A stretch of DNA of 64,000 bases from Anthopleura xanthogrammica (Eukaryota > Cnidaria > Anthozoa > Actiniaria > Actiniidae): contig OZ025215.1 of NCBI GenBank assembly GCA_964019055.1, positions 2,319,001 through 2,383,000 on the forward strand, in the 5' to 3' direction. Under the pieces are notes generated by a model. That model was not told the DNA's origin. It did not search any database and was given only the letters and a program-made list of their open reading frames with translations. Each line of letters opens with the position of its first letter. Positions within the stretch are counted from its first letter, which is position 1. A program made the position numbers and the translations under genes. Of this stretch, positions 20,835 through 32,066 are shown piece after piece.

Positions 20835-23108
20835 TCAACACCAAACGGAAACTCTATTATCCCCGTTTTCTAGCACAAACACTTGATCATCAGCTGTAAC
20901 TACTACATCAACAGGACGATTCATCTGACCAACACCTGAACCAAAGCTACCAAATGACCTTATAAACTGACCTTCTTGTGTGAAAAGTTGAACACGGTGA
21001 TTATCAACATCACAGACAAGAATCATGTCTGGACCATAAACAGCCAGTCCACATAAACTTTTAAACTGACCGTCTCCTTCTACCTGTTCTCCAAACTTAT
21101 ACAAGAAAACACCATTCACATCAAAAACACGAACATAGTCTTTGCCATGATATGATACAATGTATTTCCCGTTACTATAGGTGATGAACCAAGGCTGTTC
21201 ATTATCATCAGGCATATCAAACTCATGAACTAAATCTCCTTGTTTACTTAACACCTTGATGCTTGGTTTGATACCCAGTTTTTGGTTTCTCAAACAGCAC
21301 ACTGCGATATTTTTATCATCGTTAACACACATTCCACGCGGTTCAAACCATCCCTCAGGTCTGAAGATAGTTCTTACATAAGTACCGTTCAAGTCATACT
21401 CTTGTATCCGCCTGCATTTACCATCTTGTCGATCAATGACAATTATTCTGTCTTCATTGAAGACCACTGCACATGGATGATGCAATCGATCTTCTCCTGT
21501 TCCTTTGCTGCCAAACTCTCTTAAATAGTTTCCATCAAGACTAAATATTTGAATACGATGATTATCACTATCAGCAATGGCTATCTCTCCATTGTCACTG
21601 ACAGCTATCGACCATGGATGATTCAACTGTCCTCTACCAGTTCCACTTCCTCCAAAAGTTTTCACAGGTTTGAACAACTCCTTCACGTCGAGCATGTCTA
21701 CATTCTGAGGCGAGTTCTTGATCCTTTCTCCTCCAATATTCACCTGGATTTTGTGTGGTCCAGTTTTCAGTGCCTTATATCTCACACGGTATTTTCCAGT
21801 TTGCTCTTCAGACACTTTCTTTTCTACCTCGTTGCCCTCCACATCTTTCATTTTAATATCGATAGACTCGATTCTTGTGCGACACACTTCTCCTTTTCTA
21901 TTCCTGGTGATTATCTTGCACTCGTTGACCAAAAAAGGACGAGCTTTCTTCGCTGATTCGATTGTGGACTGAGCAGGGTCCGTCACGCTCTTCACAACTT
22001 TGCCTATATCTTGCAGCGATTGCATGACTTTCTCTGTCACGGAGTAATCTATTGTGATGTTACGCTGTATTGGTTTACTGCACAAGATCGATGGGGTTTC
22101 TGAAAACGTTTGACCTCTTTCTAGAATCACTTCCTTACTTTCGATTTCTTCATATGCTGCACCTCTGTCCACCAGTGCCTGGCAGTGATGCACAAATTCA
22201 TTTAGTTTTTCTATTCCAGTGTTAATATCCATTTGTTCTTCATTATATGCTAATCTTTGTTCCTCCAGCGTCTGGTTCAATTCATCCATCATTGCTCTTC
22301 CGTGTTCTTTGGCCGTTATGCAAATCCTTTCCACTGCATCCTCAACTTTCCGCTTTGCTTCGTCAATCTCTTTCTCGATTCGCTCCATGTTTTTCTTGGA
22401 TTGTTCTAATTCTTGCTTGTACTTTTCTATCAATTGTTTGGTTCCATCTGTTTGTGCTAGTATCATCCTTTCCGCATCTTTTCCAGCCTCTTCCAAGCTC
22501 TGCATCTGATGATTTTGATGATACAAAATAGCGCATTTTTGGCAAATGCTGAGTCTACATGTTTCCTCTTGACAATAATATTCGAGCTTGTTTTTCTCGT
22601 GGAACTTTTCTTTGCACAGCATCTGGTTTCTGATGAAACTTTTGACGTTTTCTTTCTGAAATTGATTAAGCATTGTGGGTTGGTGTTCATCTCGCATTTG
22701 TTTTACCTTTTCGTGGAGGTTGACACAATCTTCACATAGAAACCCATTACACTGTGGACAAAATGCAACCAAGGCTTGAGGTTGTTCACAGTTAACACAA
22801 TCAGGCAATCCTGTCTGGTTGGCTTTGCTTTTCATCGCGTAAAGTAACTGTAGAAGAGAATCGAAGTAGAATGAAGAGCGAAGCTTTGAAGGATCACCGT
22901 CTGGCACAGGTATCGTCGTGTTGCACATTGGACATTTCATCTTCTTCTCGACTTGATCCCCACTTCTTGCATACCACTGAGCGATACATCTTGTACAATA
23001 ACTGTGAAGGCAGGGAAGAGTTTTAGGATCGGTAAATATATCATGACAAATAGAACAAGTCAGTTCTTCTTCGAAGTTGATGTCTCTAATGGACTGGAGT
23101 GCAGCCAT
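20835..23108 (-). CDS. TRIM-NHL E3 ligase-like protein, array copy 3 (intact)
   Basis: A single exon of 757 residues. The frame is open for another 42 codons upstream to 23234, but the start at 23108 was chosen because it matches the MAAL start of the other copies and lies downstream of the shared TATA-like element. Two residues are missing after 'SIRDI' compared with copy 1. All RING ligands and both B-box ligand sets are present, followed by coiled coil, filamin repeat and six NHL blades. It differs from copy 1 mainly in the propeller: at the N-x-P position of blade 1, the pair after the AD motif in blade 1, the second-blade loop and the YHGKD segment of blade 4. Same family role as copy 1. 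Confidence 0.93.
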   Translation of the reverse strand: MAALQSIRDINFEEELTCSICHDIFTDPKTLPCLHSYCTRCIAQWYARSGDQVEKKMKCPMCNTTIPVPDGDPSKLRSSFYFDSLLQLLYAMKSKANQTGLPDCVNCEQPQALVAFCPQCNGFLCEDCVNLHEKVKQMRDEHQPTMLNQFQKENVKSFIRNQMLCKEKFHEKNKLEYYCQEETCRLSICQKCAILYHQNHQMQSLEEAGKDAERMILAQTDGTKQLIEKYKQELEQSKKNMERIEKEIDEAKRKVEDAVERICITAKEHGRAMMDELNQTLEEQRLAYNEEQMDINTGIEKLNEFVHHCQALVDRGAAYEEIESKEVILERGQTFSETPSILCSKPIQRNITIDYSVTEKVMQSLQDIGKVVKSVTDPAQSTIESAKKARPFLVNECKIITRNRKGEVCRTRIESIDIKMKDVEGNEVEKKVSEEQTGKYRVRYKALKTGPHKIQVNIGGERIKNSPQNVDMLDVKELFKPVKTFGGSGTGRGQLNHPWSIAVSDNGEIAIADSDNHRIQIFSLDGNYLREFGSKGTGEDRLHHPCAVVFNEDRIIVIDRQDGKCRRIQEYDLNGTYVRTIFRPEGWFEPRGMCVNDDKNIAVCCLRNQKLGIKPSIKVLSKQGDLVHEFDMPDDNEQPWFITYSNGKYIVSYHGKDYVRVFDVNGVFLYKFGEQVEGDGQFKSLCGLAVYGPDMILVCDVDNHRVQLFTQEGQFIRSFGSFGSGVGQMNRPVDVVVTADDQVFVLENGDNRVSVWC

Positions 23109-23163
23109 GTTTGTAGGGACGCAGAAAAGAAATGGAGTGAGTCTGATTTCTTGGAACTTAAAT

Positions 23164-23190
23164 GTCATATATTTAATTACGTCACGTGAA
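23164..23190 (-). promoter_or_regulatory. TATA-like and E-box core promoter of TRIM copy 3
   Basis: On the minus strand TCACGTGA (E-box 23183-23188) precedes TTAAATATAT by a few bases, about 60-75 bp before the start codon. This is promoter type A, shared with copies 2 and 5. Confidence 0.5.
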
Positions 23191-24374
23191 GTTCCTGCGT
23201 GTGGTCGTGATGGCAACTGGTTACAAACTATCAACAGATAGAATCAGCTGTAAGCCAACTTGACTACCGCGTAGTAAAAACCGACGTATTAAATGATGTA
23301 AACCTTGCTTATGTCTTGAACATCGTTTATAAATGTTTCATACACCGAAGGTGCTCGAACTTCCTCCCCTTTGTAATTTTCTTTCTTTATAGGAGTAACG
23401 CGAAAAGAGTAGTTCCTAGACAAGTTTGTCACAGTACACGACAGGCGTAATACGACAATCCGCTGCAAATTCTTGACCTCGTACGTAATCCTTTCGACTT
23501 CATTATTCAAATTAGAATTGTTAAAACTCACAGAAAAGTTGTAACTTTTTTAGAAACCCTTATTTAAAGCTGTATTGTTATTCTTTGTGATATTTTGATT
23601 CTGATAGTACACATAATATTTAATATTCATATTTCGCAAATTAACACGTACATAATATGATCAAATGCGCAGACATTGTAATGTAATATGTAATAAAAAA
23701 ACACATAAAGAAACCAAAGCTTCTACTGCAGAAAACGTACGTTTTTCGCCTGTTAGCCAGGACCATTTCAGTATATAAGCGAATGGACTCTTGCATGTGT
23801 TGATGGTCAGAAATTGTCATTTCTTTCCAGCCCATGCATGAAAAGCAAATATATAGGATGTACGTTTGCGACAATCACATCACAAGGAAGGAATTTCATC
23901 GCTCTCAACTAAACGCGACAGTAGTGTGCCATGACCTTTTCAGTTTCTGGAATTTAACAATTGAATATGAAGAGAAATGTCATTCGTATAATAGAATTTG
24001 TTCCTCAATGTAGTAAAAAATCGATGGCTCATATTTCCAGGTGAAGGCATTTACTGGATACCTATTTTATTGCTGCATTTTCGAGAGACATATGCATGTG
24101 TATTCTCTAAATTCAGTGGTCGTCAGTTTTAAGTTTTCTTTGACATGACCGGAAATACGTCACAACAATAAGAGCCCAGAGATAAAATATATAATTCGCA
24201 AGGTTAACAACCGGAGATCCCCAGCTGTAGTTAGGTTTTTGAGTATATTTAGAAGGCTTCTCGTTTATTCATCTGCTTCACACATATTATTCGCCGGTTT
24301 TAAGTCAGCCTTCATTCCAATAGCATCGATCTTTTCTTACTAAAAATAATTTTGAGGTTTTGCTAACAAATACT
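23191..24374. other. Duplicated spacer upstream of TRIM copy 3
   Basis: Homologous to 12562-13649 and 17343-18517. No gene is supported; open frames here differ in length from those in the paralogous spacers. Confidence 0.55.
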
Positions 24375-24800
24375 GAAAAATTCATTCCTTCTATAAATCA
24401 CTAATAAAGATACCATTATTGTGACAGCTAGTGATTGCACCATCAATCACATGTATCTATATTTTGATGGGATGTTAATAAAGCCAGTCTGGTGTCATTC
24501 CTTCTATAGATCACTTATAAAGACACCATCATTGTGACAGCTAGTGACTGCACCATCAATCACCTGTATCTATATTTTGATGGGATGTTAAAAAAAGTTA
24601 GTCTGGTCTCATTCCTTCTATAAATCACTAATAAAGACACCATTATTGTGACAGCTAGTGACTGCACCATCAATCACCTGTATCTATATTTTGATGGGAT
24701 GTTAATAAAGCCAGTCTGGTGTCATTCCTTCTATAAATCACTAATAAAGACACCATCATTGTGACAGCTAGTGACTGCACCATCAATCACCTGTATTTCA
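24375..24800 (+). repeat. 113-bp tandem repeat, about four copies
   Basis: Same unit as 18518-19060. Markers recur at 24488, 24602 and 24715, one interval having gained a base. It is followed by the same single-copy flank ('tttaccggacactcaatcct') as at 19060. Confidence 0.88.
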
Positions 24801-25039
24801 GTTTTACCGGACACTCAATCCTTGCTATTCATAATCCTTGCAATCAACCAATGAAAAGTGCAAAGTCATCGAGGATCATGGGAAGTAGTTCATTATTCTA
24901 AGTATTACAAGATTAAAGAATAGAATGTCTTTAATGGTATCGCATAAAGGCATTGGTTGTGTTTGTGACCGAATCAATTGAAACATAGTTTGAAATCGAA
25001 TTCATACGACAAGTTGATGAACTGTCATTAGTAAGAAAC

Positions 25040-25825
25040 AAGGAGGAGGGTGGGGTGGTGTATACAAGGAGGAGGGTGGGGGGATGTATACAAGGAGGAG
25101 GGTGGGGTGGTGTATACAAGGAGGAGGGTGGGGGGATGTATACAAGGAGGAGGGTGGGGTGGTGTATACAAGGAGGAGGGTGGGGTGGTGTATACAAGGA
25201 GGAGGGTGGGGTGGTGTATACAAGGAGGAGGGTGGGGGGATGTATACAAGGAGGAGGGTGGGGTGGTGTATACAAGGAGGAGGGTGGGGGGATGTATACA
25301 AGGAGGAGGGTGGGGTGGTGTATACAAGGAGGAGGGTGGGGTGGTGTATACAAGGAGGAGGGTGGGGTGGTGTATACAAGGAGGAGGGTGGGGTGGTGTA
25401 TACAAGGAGGAGGGTGGGGTGGTGTATACAAGGAGGAGGGTGGGGGGATGTATACAAGGAGGAGGGTGGGGTGGTGTATACAAGGAGGAGGGTGGGGTGG
25501 TGTATACAAGGAGGAGGGTGGGGTGGTGTATACAAGGAGGAGGGTGGGGGGATGTATACAAGGAGGGGGGTGGGGTGGTGTATACAAGGAGGAGGGTGGG
25601 GTGGTGTATACAAGGAGGAGGGTGGGGTGGTGTATACAAGGAGGAGGGTGGGGTGGTGTATACAAGGAGGAGGGTGAGGTTGTGTATACAAGGTGGAGGG
25701 TGGGGTGGTGTATACGAGGAGGAGGGTGAGGTGGTGTATACAAGGAGGAGGGTGGGGTAATGTATACGAGGAGGAGGGTGAGGTGGTGTATACAAGGAGG
25801 AGGGTGGGGTGATGTATACAAGGGA
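25040..25825 (+). repeat. G-rich 26-bp minisatellite, about 30 units
   Basis: Period 26 bp. The unit is 'aaggaggagggtggggtggt' plus 'gtatac', with a common variant reading 'gggggatgt'. Because 26 is not a multiple of three and the unit lacks stop codons in several frames, it gives open frames of 200-296 codons on both strands. These are artefacts. The plus strand has repeated G-runs (ggg, gggg) that could form quadruplexes. Confidence 0.95.
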
Positions 25826-25834
25826 GGAAAGAAA

Positions 25835-26033
25835 TAGACCTAATTCGTCTTGGTGACATGTTTTCCTATTTCAGACCAAGTGTCATTAACAAGACTATCA
25901 TTTCTTTGTTTAACGGTTGCGCATGAGAAGACAATGATGAATATAGATAAAACTAAAAAAAAAAAACTTTCTCAAAAGAATGACACGTGCTGTCTGAAAT
26001 GGGTCAACATTTCACCAAGACGAATGAGGTCTA
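25835..26033. mobile_element. MITE of the 'tagacctcat' family
   Basis: Starts 'tagacctaattcgtcttgg' and ends 'ccaagacgaatgaggtcta', a nearly perfect inverted repeat. It is the best preserved of the three array copies. Confidence 0.82.
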
Positions 26034-26150
26034 TTCCGTAGTCTGTAGTGAGATATGAAATTATGGCAAGAAAAGGTGTGTAATTCTCATATCGTTATTA
26101 GTATTTTTGATATAGCTTAGATAGTACGCTCGTCTGATTGATCGAGAACT

Positions 26151-26310
26151 GTGCTTTATTAGTGAACGGAGCACAAGTGCTGGCGTCATCTGCGCGCGCT
26201 GCAAACTTTGCAAAGAAGTGTAAGAAAACAGCATATTGAAAACTACGACAGATTTTTTCTTTCTTTATAATAAAACAGCCTTTTCCGTGCTCCGTTCAGT
26301 AATAAAGCAC
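26151..26310. mobile_element. MITE, terminal repeats GTGCTTTATTAGTGAACGGA
   Basis: Paralogue of 19738-19895 at the same place in the duplicated spacer. Confidence 0.78.
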
Positions 26311-27257
26311 TTACGAAGCGCCGAATTCACTCAAAAAGTGTGAGAAGCACTCTCCAACGGGTTGTGCTTCTCTTCACGTTTATTTTGTGCTTATACCTCA
26401 TTTCCTGCGTGAAAACGAAAATTATAGAAAAAGAATAGAAAAATAAATACTAATCGGATTAATAACTTTTAATGTTAAAAATAATACCGATAATAATACA
26501 TGTTAATAATGGATAACAACTATAATATTATGATTATACTAATATAATTATTTAGAATTAGAATATTGATGAGTTATTTATACAAACCAAATATATTCCA
26601 TTACTAATGAATTGCTATGATTAAAAAAGACAAACTAAAAGGTAGGTATTACTTCATCACCTTAATCTTTAAATCTTCCAAATATATAATCAAAATTGCG
26701 AATTGCCCTATTTCATTATGACGTCACATCAAAACAATCTATTACGGCGCTAAGGATCATGGTCGTAAGATGGGGACAAAACAGCAACAACACAAAGAAA
26801 ACTGATATAAAATGCGTTTTATAGAACGAAGATAAGCGTTAACAGTCATCAAATGCATTAAACATTGTTGATGTGAGATTAAAATTTTCTTAGCATTTTA
26901 AATTTCTAGTTTCCTAGACGATTCTGTCCCCCTCATAAACAAGCCGTGACGTCATAATGAAGTAGGGCAATTTTAAAAGTTCCCGTATACATACCTGGCT
27001 GTAAACTTATTTTTAATTTTAAGCTAAATGACAATGAAAAATAATATCAAATTTCTTTAACATTTTTTTCAAAGGAATACAGGTACAAGAGGTACCGAAG
27101 AGATACTTTCTGATGCACGTACTGAACTTGTATTTGTTAATATAATGATGACAAAATGAGATATTTATCGTAGAAACTAAAAGAAAGTGTTATCAGAATT
27201 TCCCTGTACTGTACATGAAGTGTAAAAACTGCAAGAGTGTTGAACGGTTGGTATCTA
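26311..27257. other. Duplicated spacer, 3' side of TRIM copy 4
   Basis: Same block as 14408-15358, with a local deletion near 26870 relative to the other copies (the 'tattgtttattaaacatcga' segment is shortened). No gene. Confidence 0.55.
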
Positions 27258-29540
27258 TCAACACCACACGGAAACTCTATTACCCCCGTTTTCTAGCACA
27301 AACACTTGATCATCAGCTGTAACTACTACATCAACAGGACGATTCATCTGACCAACACCTGAACCACGGCTACCAAATGACCTTATAAACTGACCTTCTT
27401 GTGTGAAAAGTTGAACACGGTTATTATTAACATCACAGACAAGAATCATGTCTGGACCATAAACAGCCAGTCCACATACACTTTTAAACTGACCGTCTCC
27501 TTCTACCTGTTCTCCAAACTTATACAAGAAAACACCATTCACATCAAAAACACGAACATAGTTTTTCCAATAATAAGATACAAAGTATTTCCCGTTACCA
27601 TAGGTGATGTACCTAGGCTGTTCATTATTATCAGGCATATCAAACACTTGAACTAAATCTCCTTGTTTACTGAACACCTTGATACTTGGTTTGATACCCA
27701 GTTCTTGTTTTCCCTCACAGCACACTGCGATGTTTTTATCATCGTTAACACACATTCCATGCGGTTCAAACCATCCCTCAGGTCTGTAGATAGTTCTTAC
27801 ATAAGTACCGTTCAAGTCATACTCTTGCATCCGTGTGGGTTTACCATCTGGTCGATGACTGACAATTATTCTGTCTTCATTGAAGACCACTCCAAATGGA
27901 TCATACAACCGATCTTCTCCTGTTCCTTTGCTGCCAAACTCTCTTAAATAGTTTCCATCAAGACTAAATATTTGAATACGGTGATTCCTACGATCAGCAA
28001 TGGCTATCTCTCCATTATCATTGACACTTATCGACCATGAACGATTAAACTGTCCTCTACCACTTGCTTTTCCTCCAAAGGTTTTCACAGGTTTGAACAA
28101 CTCCTTCACATCGAGTATGCAGTCTACATTCTGAGGCGAGTTCTTGATCCTTTCTCCTCCAATATTCACCTGGATTTCGTGTAGTCCAGTTTTCAGTGCC
28201 TTATACCTCACACGGTATTCTCCAGTTTGCTCTTCAGACACTTTCTTTTCTATCTCGTTTCCGTCCACATCTTTTATTCTAATATCGATAGACTCGATTC
28301 TTTTGGGACATACTTTTCCTTCTGTATTCCTGGTGAATATCTTGCAATCGTTAATAAAACCAGGTCGTACTTTCTTCGCTGATTCGATGGTGGACTGAGC
28401 AGGGTCCGTCACGCTCTTCACAACTTTGCCTATATCTTGCAGCGATTGCATGACTTGCCCTGTCACGGAGTAATCTATTGTGACGTTACGCTGTATTGGC
28501 TTACTGCACAAGATCGATGGGGTTTCTGAAAACGTTTGACCTCTTTCTAGAATCACTTCCTTACTTTCGATTTCTTCATATGCTGCACCTCTGTCCACCA
28601 GTGCCTGGCAGTGATGCACAAATTCATTTAGTTTTTCTATTCCAGTGTTAATATCCATTTGTTCTTCATTATATGCTGTTCTTCGTTCCTCCAGCGTCTG
28701 GTTCAATTCATCCATCATCACTCTTCCGTGTTCTCTGACCGTAATGCAAATCCTTTCCACTGCATCATCAACTTTCCGCTTTGCCTCGTCAATCTCTTTC
28801 TCGATTCGCTCCATGTTTTTCTTGGATTGTTCTAATTCTTGCTTGTACTTTTCTATCAATTGTTTGGTTCCATCTGTTTGTGCTACTATCATCCTTTCTG
28901 CATCTTCTCCAGCCTCTTCTAAGCTCTGCATCTGATGATTTCGGTGATACAAAGTAGCGCATTTTTGGCAAATGCTGAGTCTACATGTTTCCTCTTGACA
29001 ATAATATTCCAGCTTGTTTTTCTCGTGGAACTTTTCTTTGCACAGCATCTGGTTTTTGATGAAACTTGTTACGTTTTCTTTCCGAAATTGATGAAGCATT
29101 GTGGGTTGGTGTTCATCTCGCATTTGTTTTACCTTTTCGTGGAGGTTGACACAATCTTCACATAGAAACCCATTACACTGTGGACAAAATGCAACCAAGA
29201 CTTGAGGTTGTTCACAGTTAACACAATCAGGTAATCCTGTCTGGTTGACTTTGGTTTTCATCGCGTGAAGTAACTGCAGAAGAGAATCGAGGTAGAATGA
29301 AGAGCGAAGCTTTGAAGGATCGCCGTCTGGCACAGGTATCGTCGTGTTGCACATTGGACAGTTCATCTTCTTCTCGACTTGATCCCCACTTCTTCCATAC
29401 CACTGAGCGATACATCGTGTACAATAACTGTGCAGGCAGGGAAGAGTTTTAGGATCGGTAAATATATCATGACAAATAGAACAAGTCAGTTCTTCTTCAA
29501 AGTTATCCGTGATGTTTCTAATGAACTTGAGTGCAGCCAT
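27258..29540 (-). CDS. TRIM-NHL E3 ligase-like protein, array copy 4 (intact)
   Basis: A single exon of 760 residues, one longer than copy 1 because of an extra Cys just after the filamin repeat. RING, both B-boxes, coiled coil, filamin repeat and six NHL blades are complete, with all zinc ligands present. The first NHL blade is the most diverged in the array (GGKASGRGQFNRSWSISVN). Its promoter is type B, shared only with copy 6, so copies 4 and 6 may be regulated together. Likely an active RING ligase with its own target preference; the target is unknown. Confidence 0.93.
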   Translation of the reverse strand: MAALKFIRNITDNFEEELTCSICHDIFTDPKTLPCLHSYCTRCIAQWYGRSGDQVEKKMNCPMCNTTIPVPDGDPSKLRSSFYLDSLLQLLHAMKTKVNQTGLPDCVNCEQPQVLVAFCPQCNGFLCEDCVNLHEKVKQMRDEHQPTMLHQFRKENVTSFIKNQMLCKEKFHEKNKLEYYCQEETCRLSICQKCATLYHRNHQMQSLEEAGEDAERMIVAQTDGTKQLIEKYKQELEQSKKNMERIEKEIDEAKRKVDDAVERICITVREHGRVMMDELNQTLEERRTAYNEEQMDINTGIEKLNEFVHHCQALVDRGAAYEEIESKEVILERGQTFSETPSILCSKPIQRNVTIDYSVTGQVMQSLQDIGKVVKSVTDPAQSTIESAKKVRPGFINDCKIFTRNTEGKVCPKRIESIDIRIKDVDGNEIEKKVSEEQTGEYRVRYKALKTGLHEIQVNIGGERIKNSPQNVDCILDVKELFKPVKTFGGKASGRGQFNRSWSISVNDNGEIAIADRRNHRIQIFSLDGNYLREFGSKGTGEDRLYDPFGVVFNEDRIIVSHRPDGKPTRMQEYDLNGTYVRTIYRPEGWFEPHGMCVNDDKNIAVCCEGKQELGIKPSIKVFSKQGDLVQVFDMPDNNEQPRYITYGNGKYFVSYYWKNYVRVFDVNGVFLYKFGEQVEGDGQFKSVCGLAVYGPDMILVCDVNNNRVQLFTQEGQFIRSFGSRGSGVGQMNRPVDVVVTADDQVFVLENGGNRVSVWC

Positions 29541-29596
29541 GTTTGTAGGGACGCAGAAAAGGAATGCAATGTTTTCAGTTTTCTTGGAATTTGAAA

Positions 29597-29617
29597 GCTA
29601 TATTTAGAGTCACGTGA
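29597..29617 (-). promoter_or_regulatory. TATA-like and E-box core promoter of TRIM copy 4 (type B)
   Basis: On the minus strand CACGTG (29611-29616) is followed by ACTCTAAATATAGC. The sequence further upstream (to about 29770) matches the flank of copy 6 (36022-36190) and not those of copies 1-3 and 5. Confidence 0.5.
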
Positions 29618-31427
29618 ATAGCCTGGAGGAGATCGTCGTGGAAGGACGCACAAACTGAAAAGCACTTCGATCCTTAGTTTTAATTATGAAAAATATAAAG
29701 AATTTTCTCGAATTCAAGGTCAAAAAGCTACAAAAAGAATGTAAACATATTTCTTTCATGGTACAAAAAAATAAGGGTTTTCTTGGTAAATAACGTACTA
29801 ATTGCAAGAATAGAAACACTAACGGTTGACGCTGGCTCAACGACATAAAGACTCAGGGAGCCTGAGCTTGGACAATGAAATTTCCATAATATTATAAACA
29901 TTTATAGCATCTCAATGAATACTCAAACCATTTTCAAATGAACATTTTAGAACAAATTTACACATTTCAAAACTAAAATCTAATAAGAATTTCCATAGCT
30001 GGTCATTTTTCATTTCCTTTCCCAGCCACACCAGAAACGGGTCCTTGGTTAAGTATGGAAACAGGACCAGAACTACAGGAAGCCCAATCTTTGAAGTGAA
30101 ATAAGTGAATCCAAAATGACAGTATGACCCAGTTATATGTCCTACAATGCACGTTGGCTAACATATTATATTCTCTAAATGGGGGAGGTTTTGTCCCATC
30201 GCAGCCAAGACCATTTCAGTGCACCACGTCAGAGCAGCTCAATCTGGTGGGCAAAACCAAAGAATTTTAATCTCCTGACAATTTGAACCTATTGTTTTGT
30301 CCTCCAAATTGAGCTGCATTCCGACGTGCTGCAAGGGGTCTATAGGTAGGGGACCCTTAAATGTCTTGAATTGATGACTGCATCGTTCTTCCTTTCAAAT
30401 CCCTGAACGACAAATCTACAGGATGTTTACGAGAATCATTATTCTATTGTAACGATGCACATGGTTATTATTGTAATCAGTTAGCTATTGTCATTTATCA
30501 TATCATGTTACACGCGCGTGATTATGATGTATGATTATTGAGTAAGTAAAATGGAAACCTAGAAAGACAGAAGTCTGCCTTTATTCTGCTTTTTACAATA
30601 CTCTACTTCGATATACCGATACATCTATGAAGGATTTTTAGCGCTGCAAACTAAACGCGTCAGTGAGTCTTGACCTTTTCAGCTTATAGAAATTAATATT
30701 CGTATTTGAAAAGAGATCAGTAACATTACAATGACAATAGTATAACAAAGTCAGGGTCTAAATTGCTTTCTTTCAGCTTATTTCCAAAATAGAATTCTTT
30801 AGCAGTGAAGACATTTTCTGGATACCTTTTTATTGCTATATGAAGTAATTTTGAGTCTTCTTTGACATAACAGAAAATACGTCACACAATAGACTAACAG
30901 CCCGGGGCTAAAATATTTAATTCACGATTAACAACCGGGGAACCCCCAGTTAGCTTTTTGAAATATATTTAGAAGGCTTCTCGTTTATTCAGCGGCTGCA
31001 CACATCTTATATTATTCCCCGTGTTTGTGTCAGCCTTCATTGAATGCATCAATGGTGCTTTTCTTAGTGAGAAATCTTCTGACGGTGTGTTAATAAATAC
31101 TGAACAAATCTAGTAAATCTAATAACTCTAATAAATACACCATCAATGTGACAGCTAGTGACTACACCATCAATCACCTGTATTTCAGTTTTACCGGATA
31201 CTCAATCCTTACAATTCTTAATCCTTGAAATCAACCAACGAAAAGTGCAGAGTCATCGAGGATCATGGGAAGTAGTTCATTATTCTAAGTATTACAAGAT
31301 TAAAGAATAGAATGTCTTCAATGCTATCGCATAAAGGCATTGGTTGTGTTTGTGACCGAATCAATTGAAACATAGTTTCAAATCGAATTCATACCACAAA
31401 TTGATGAACTGTCATTAGTAAAAAATA
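29618..31427. other. Spacer between TRIM copy 4 and the third minisatellite
   Basis: The first 170 bp are shared with copy 6. The middle (about 29850-30600) is unique apart from a MITE at 30222-30342. From about 30600 to 31020 the duplicated-unit spacer resumes in diverged form, and one degenerate 113-bp repeat unit lies at 31120-31190. No gene is supported. Confidence 0.45.
30222..30342. mobile_element. MITE of the 'tagaccccttgcagc' family
   Basis: The right end reads 'ccgacgtgctgcaaggggtc' plus 'ta'. The left end is diverged (cacgtcagagcagctcaatc). The clearest copy is 51703-51840; others are at 56902-57019 and, in part, 38970-39080. Confidence 0.65.
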
Positions 31428-31560
31428 AGAAGGTGGGGTGGTGTATACAAGGAGGAGGGTGGGATGGTGTATACAAGGAGGAGGGTGGGGTGTTGTATAC
31501 AAGGAGGAGGGTGGGGTGGTGTGTACAAGGAGGAGGGTGGGGTGGTGTGTACAAGGGAGG
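31428..31560 (+). repeat. 26-bp minisatellite, about five units
   Basis: Same unit as 25040-25825, in the equivalent place of the third spacer. Some units read 'gtgtac' instead of 'gtatac'. Confidence 0.88.
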
Positions 31561-31567
31561 AAAGAAA

Positions 31568-31770
31568 TAGACCTAATTCGTCTTGGTGCCATGTTTTCCC
31601 ATTTCAGGCCACGTGTCATTAACTAGACTATAATTTCTTTTTTTTTTTAACGGTTGCGCACGAGAAGACACTGATGAATATGGATACAACTCAAACAAAC
31701 AATCTAATTCTCTAGGGAATGCACGACTGTCTGGAATCGGTAAACATTTCACCAAGACGAATGAGGTATA
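31568..31770. mobile_element. MITE of the 'tagacctcat' family
   Basis: Third array copy of the element described at 25835-26033, nearly identical to 19417-19619. Confidence 0.72.
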
Positions 31771-31888
31771 TTTCGTAGTCTATAGTGAGATATGAAATTA
31801 TGCCAAGAAAATGTTTGTAATTCTCATATCGCTTTTAATATTTATCAAATAGCTTAGATAGTACGCTTTCTCTGATTGGTCGAGAACT

Positions 31889-32066
31889 GTGCTTTATTAG
31901 TGAACGGAGCAGATTATTGTCAAGTGTTGATGCCATCTACGCGCGCTGCAAACTTTGCAAAGAAGTGTAAGAAAACAGCATTGAAAACTACGACAGTTTT
32001 TTTTTCTTTTTATATAATAAAACAGATAAAACAGCTTTTACAGTGCTCCGTTCCGTAATAAAGCAC
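31889..32066. mobile_element. MITE, terminal repeats GTGCTTTATTAGTGAACGGA
   Basis: Third paralogue, slightly longer because of an insertion after 'gaacggagca' and an expanded AT run near 32020. Confidence 0.72.

Noticed and set aside
23109..23234. Extended N-terminus of TRIM copy 3 (and of copy 6 up to 36092)
   Set aside because: The 42 extra codons overlap the conserved TATA-like and E-box promoter and are not shared in frame by the other copies.
18518..25825. CRISPR array
   Set aside because: The repeats are contiguous without unique spacers, and the genome is clearly eukaryotic with spliced genes.
24931..25859. Open frames of 197-296 codons in several frames on both strands (Pro/His/Tyr-rich or Gly/Arg-rich proteins)
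   Set aside because: They lie within a pure 26-bp minisatellite without stop codons. The period is not a multiple of three and several frames on both strands are open at once, so this is a composition artefact.
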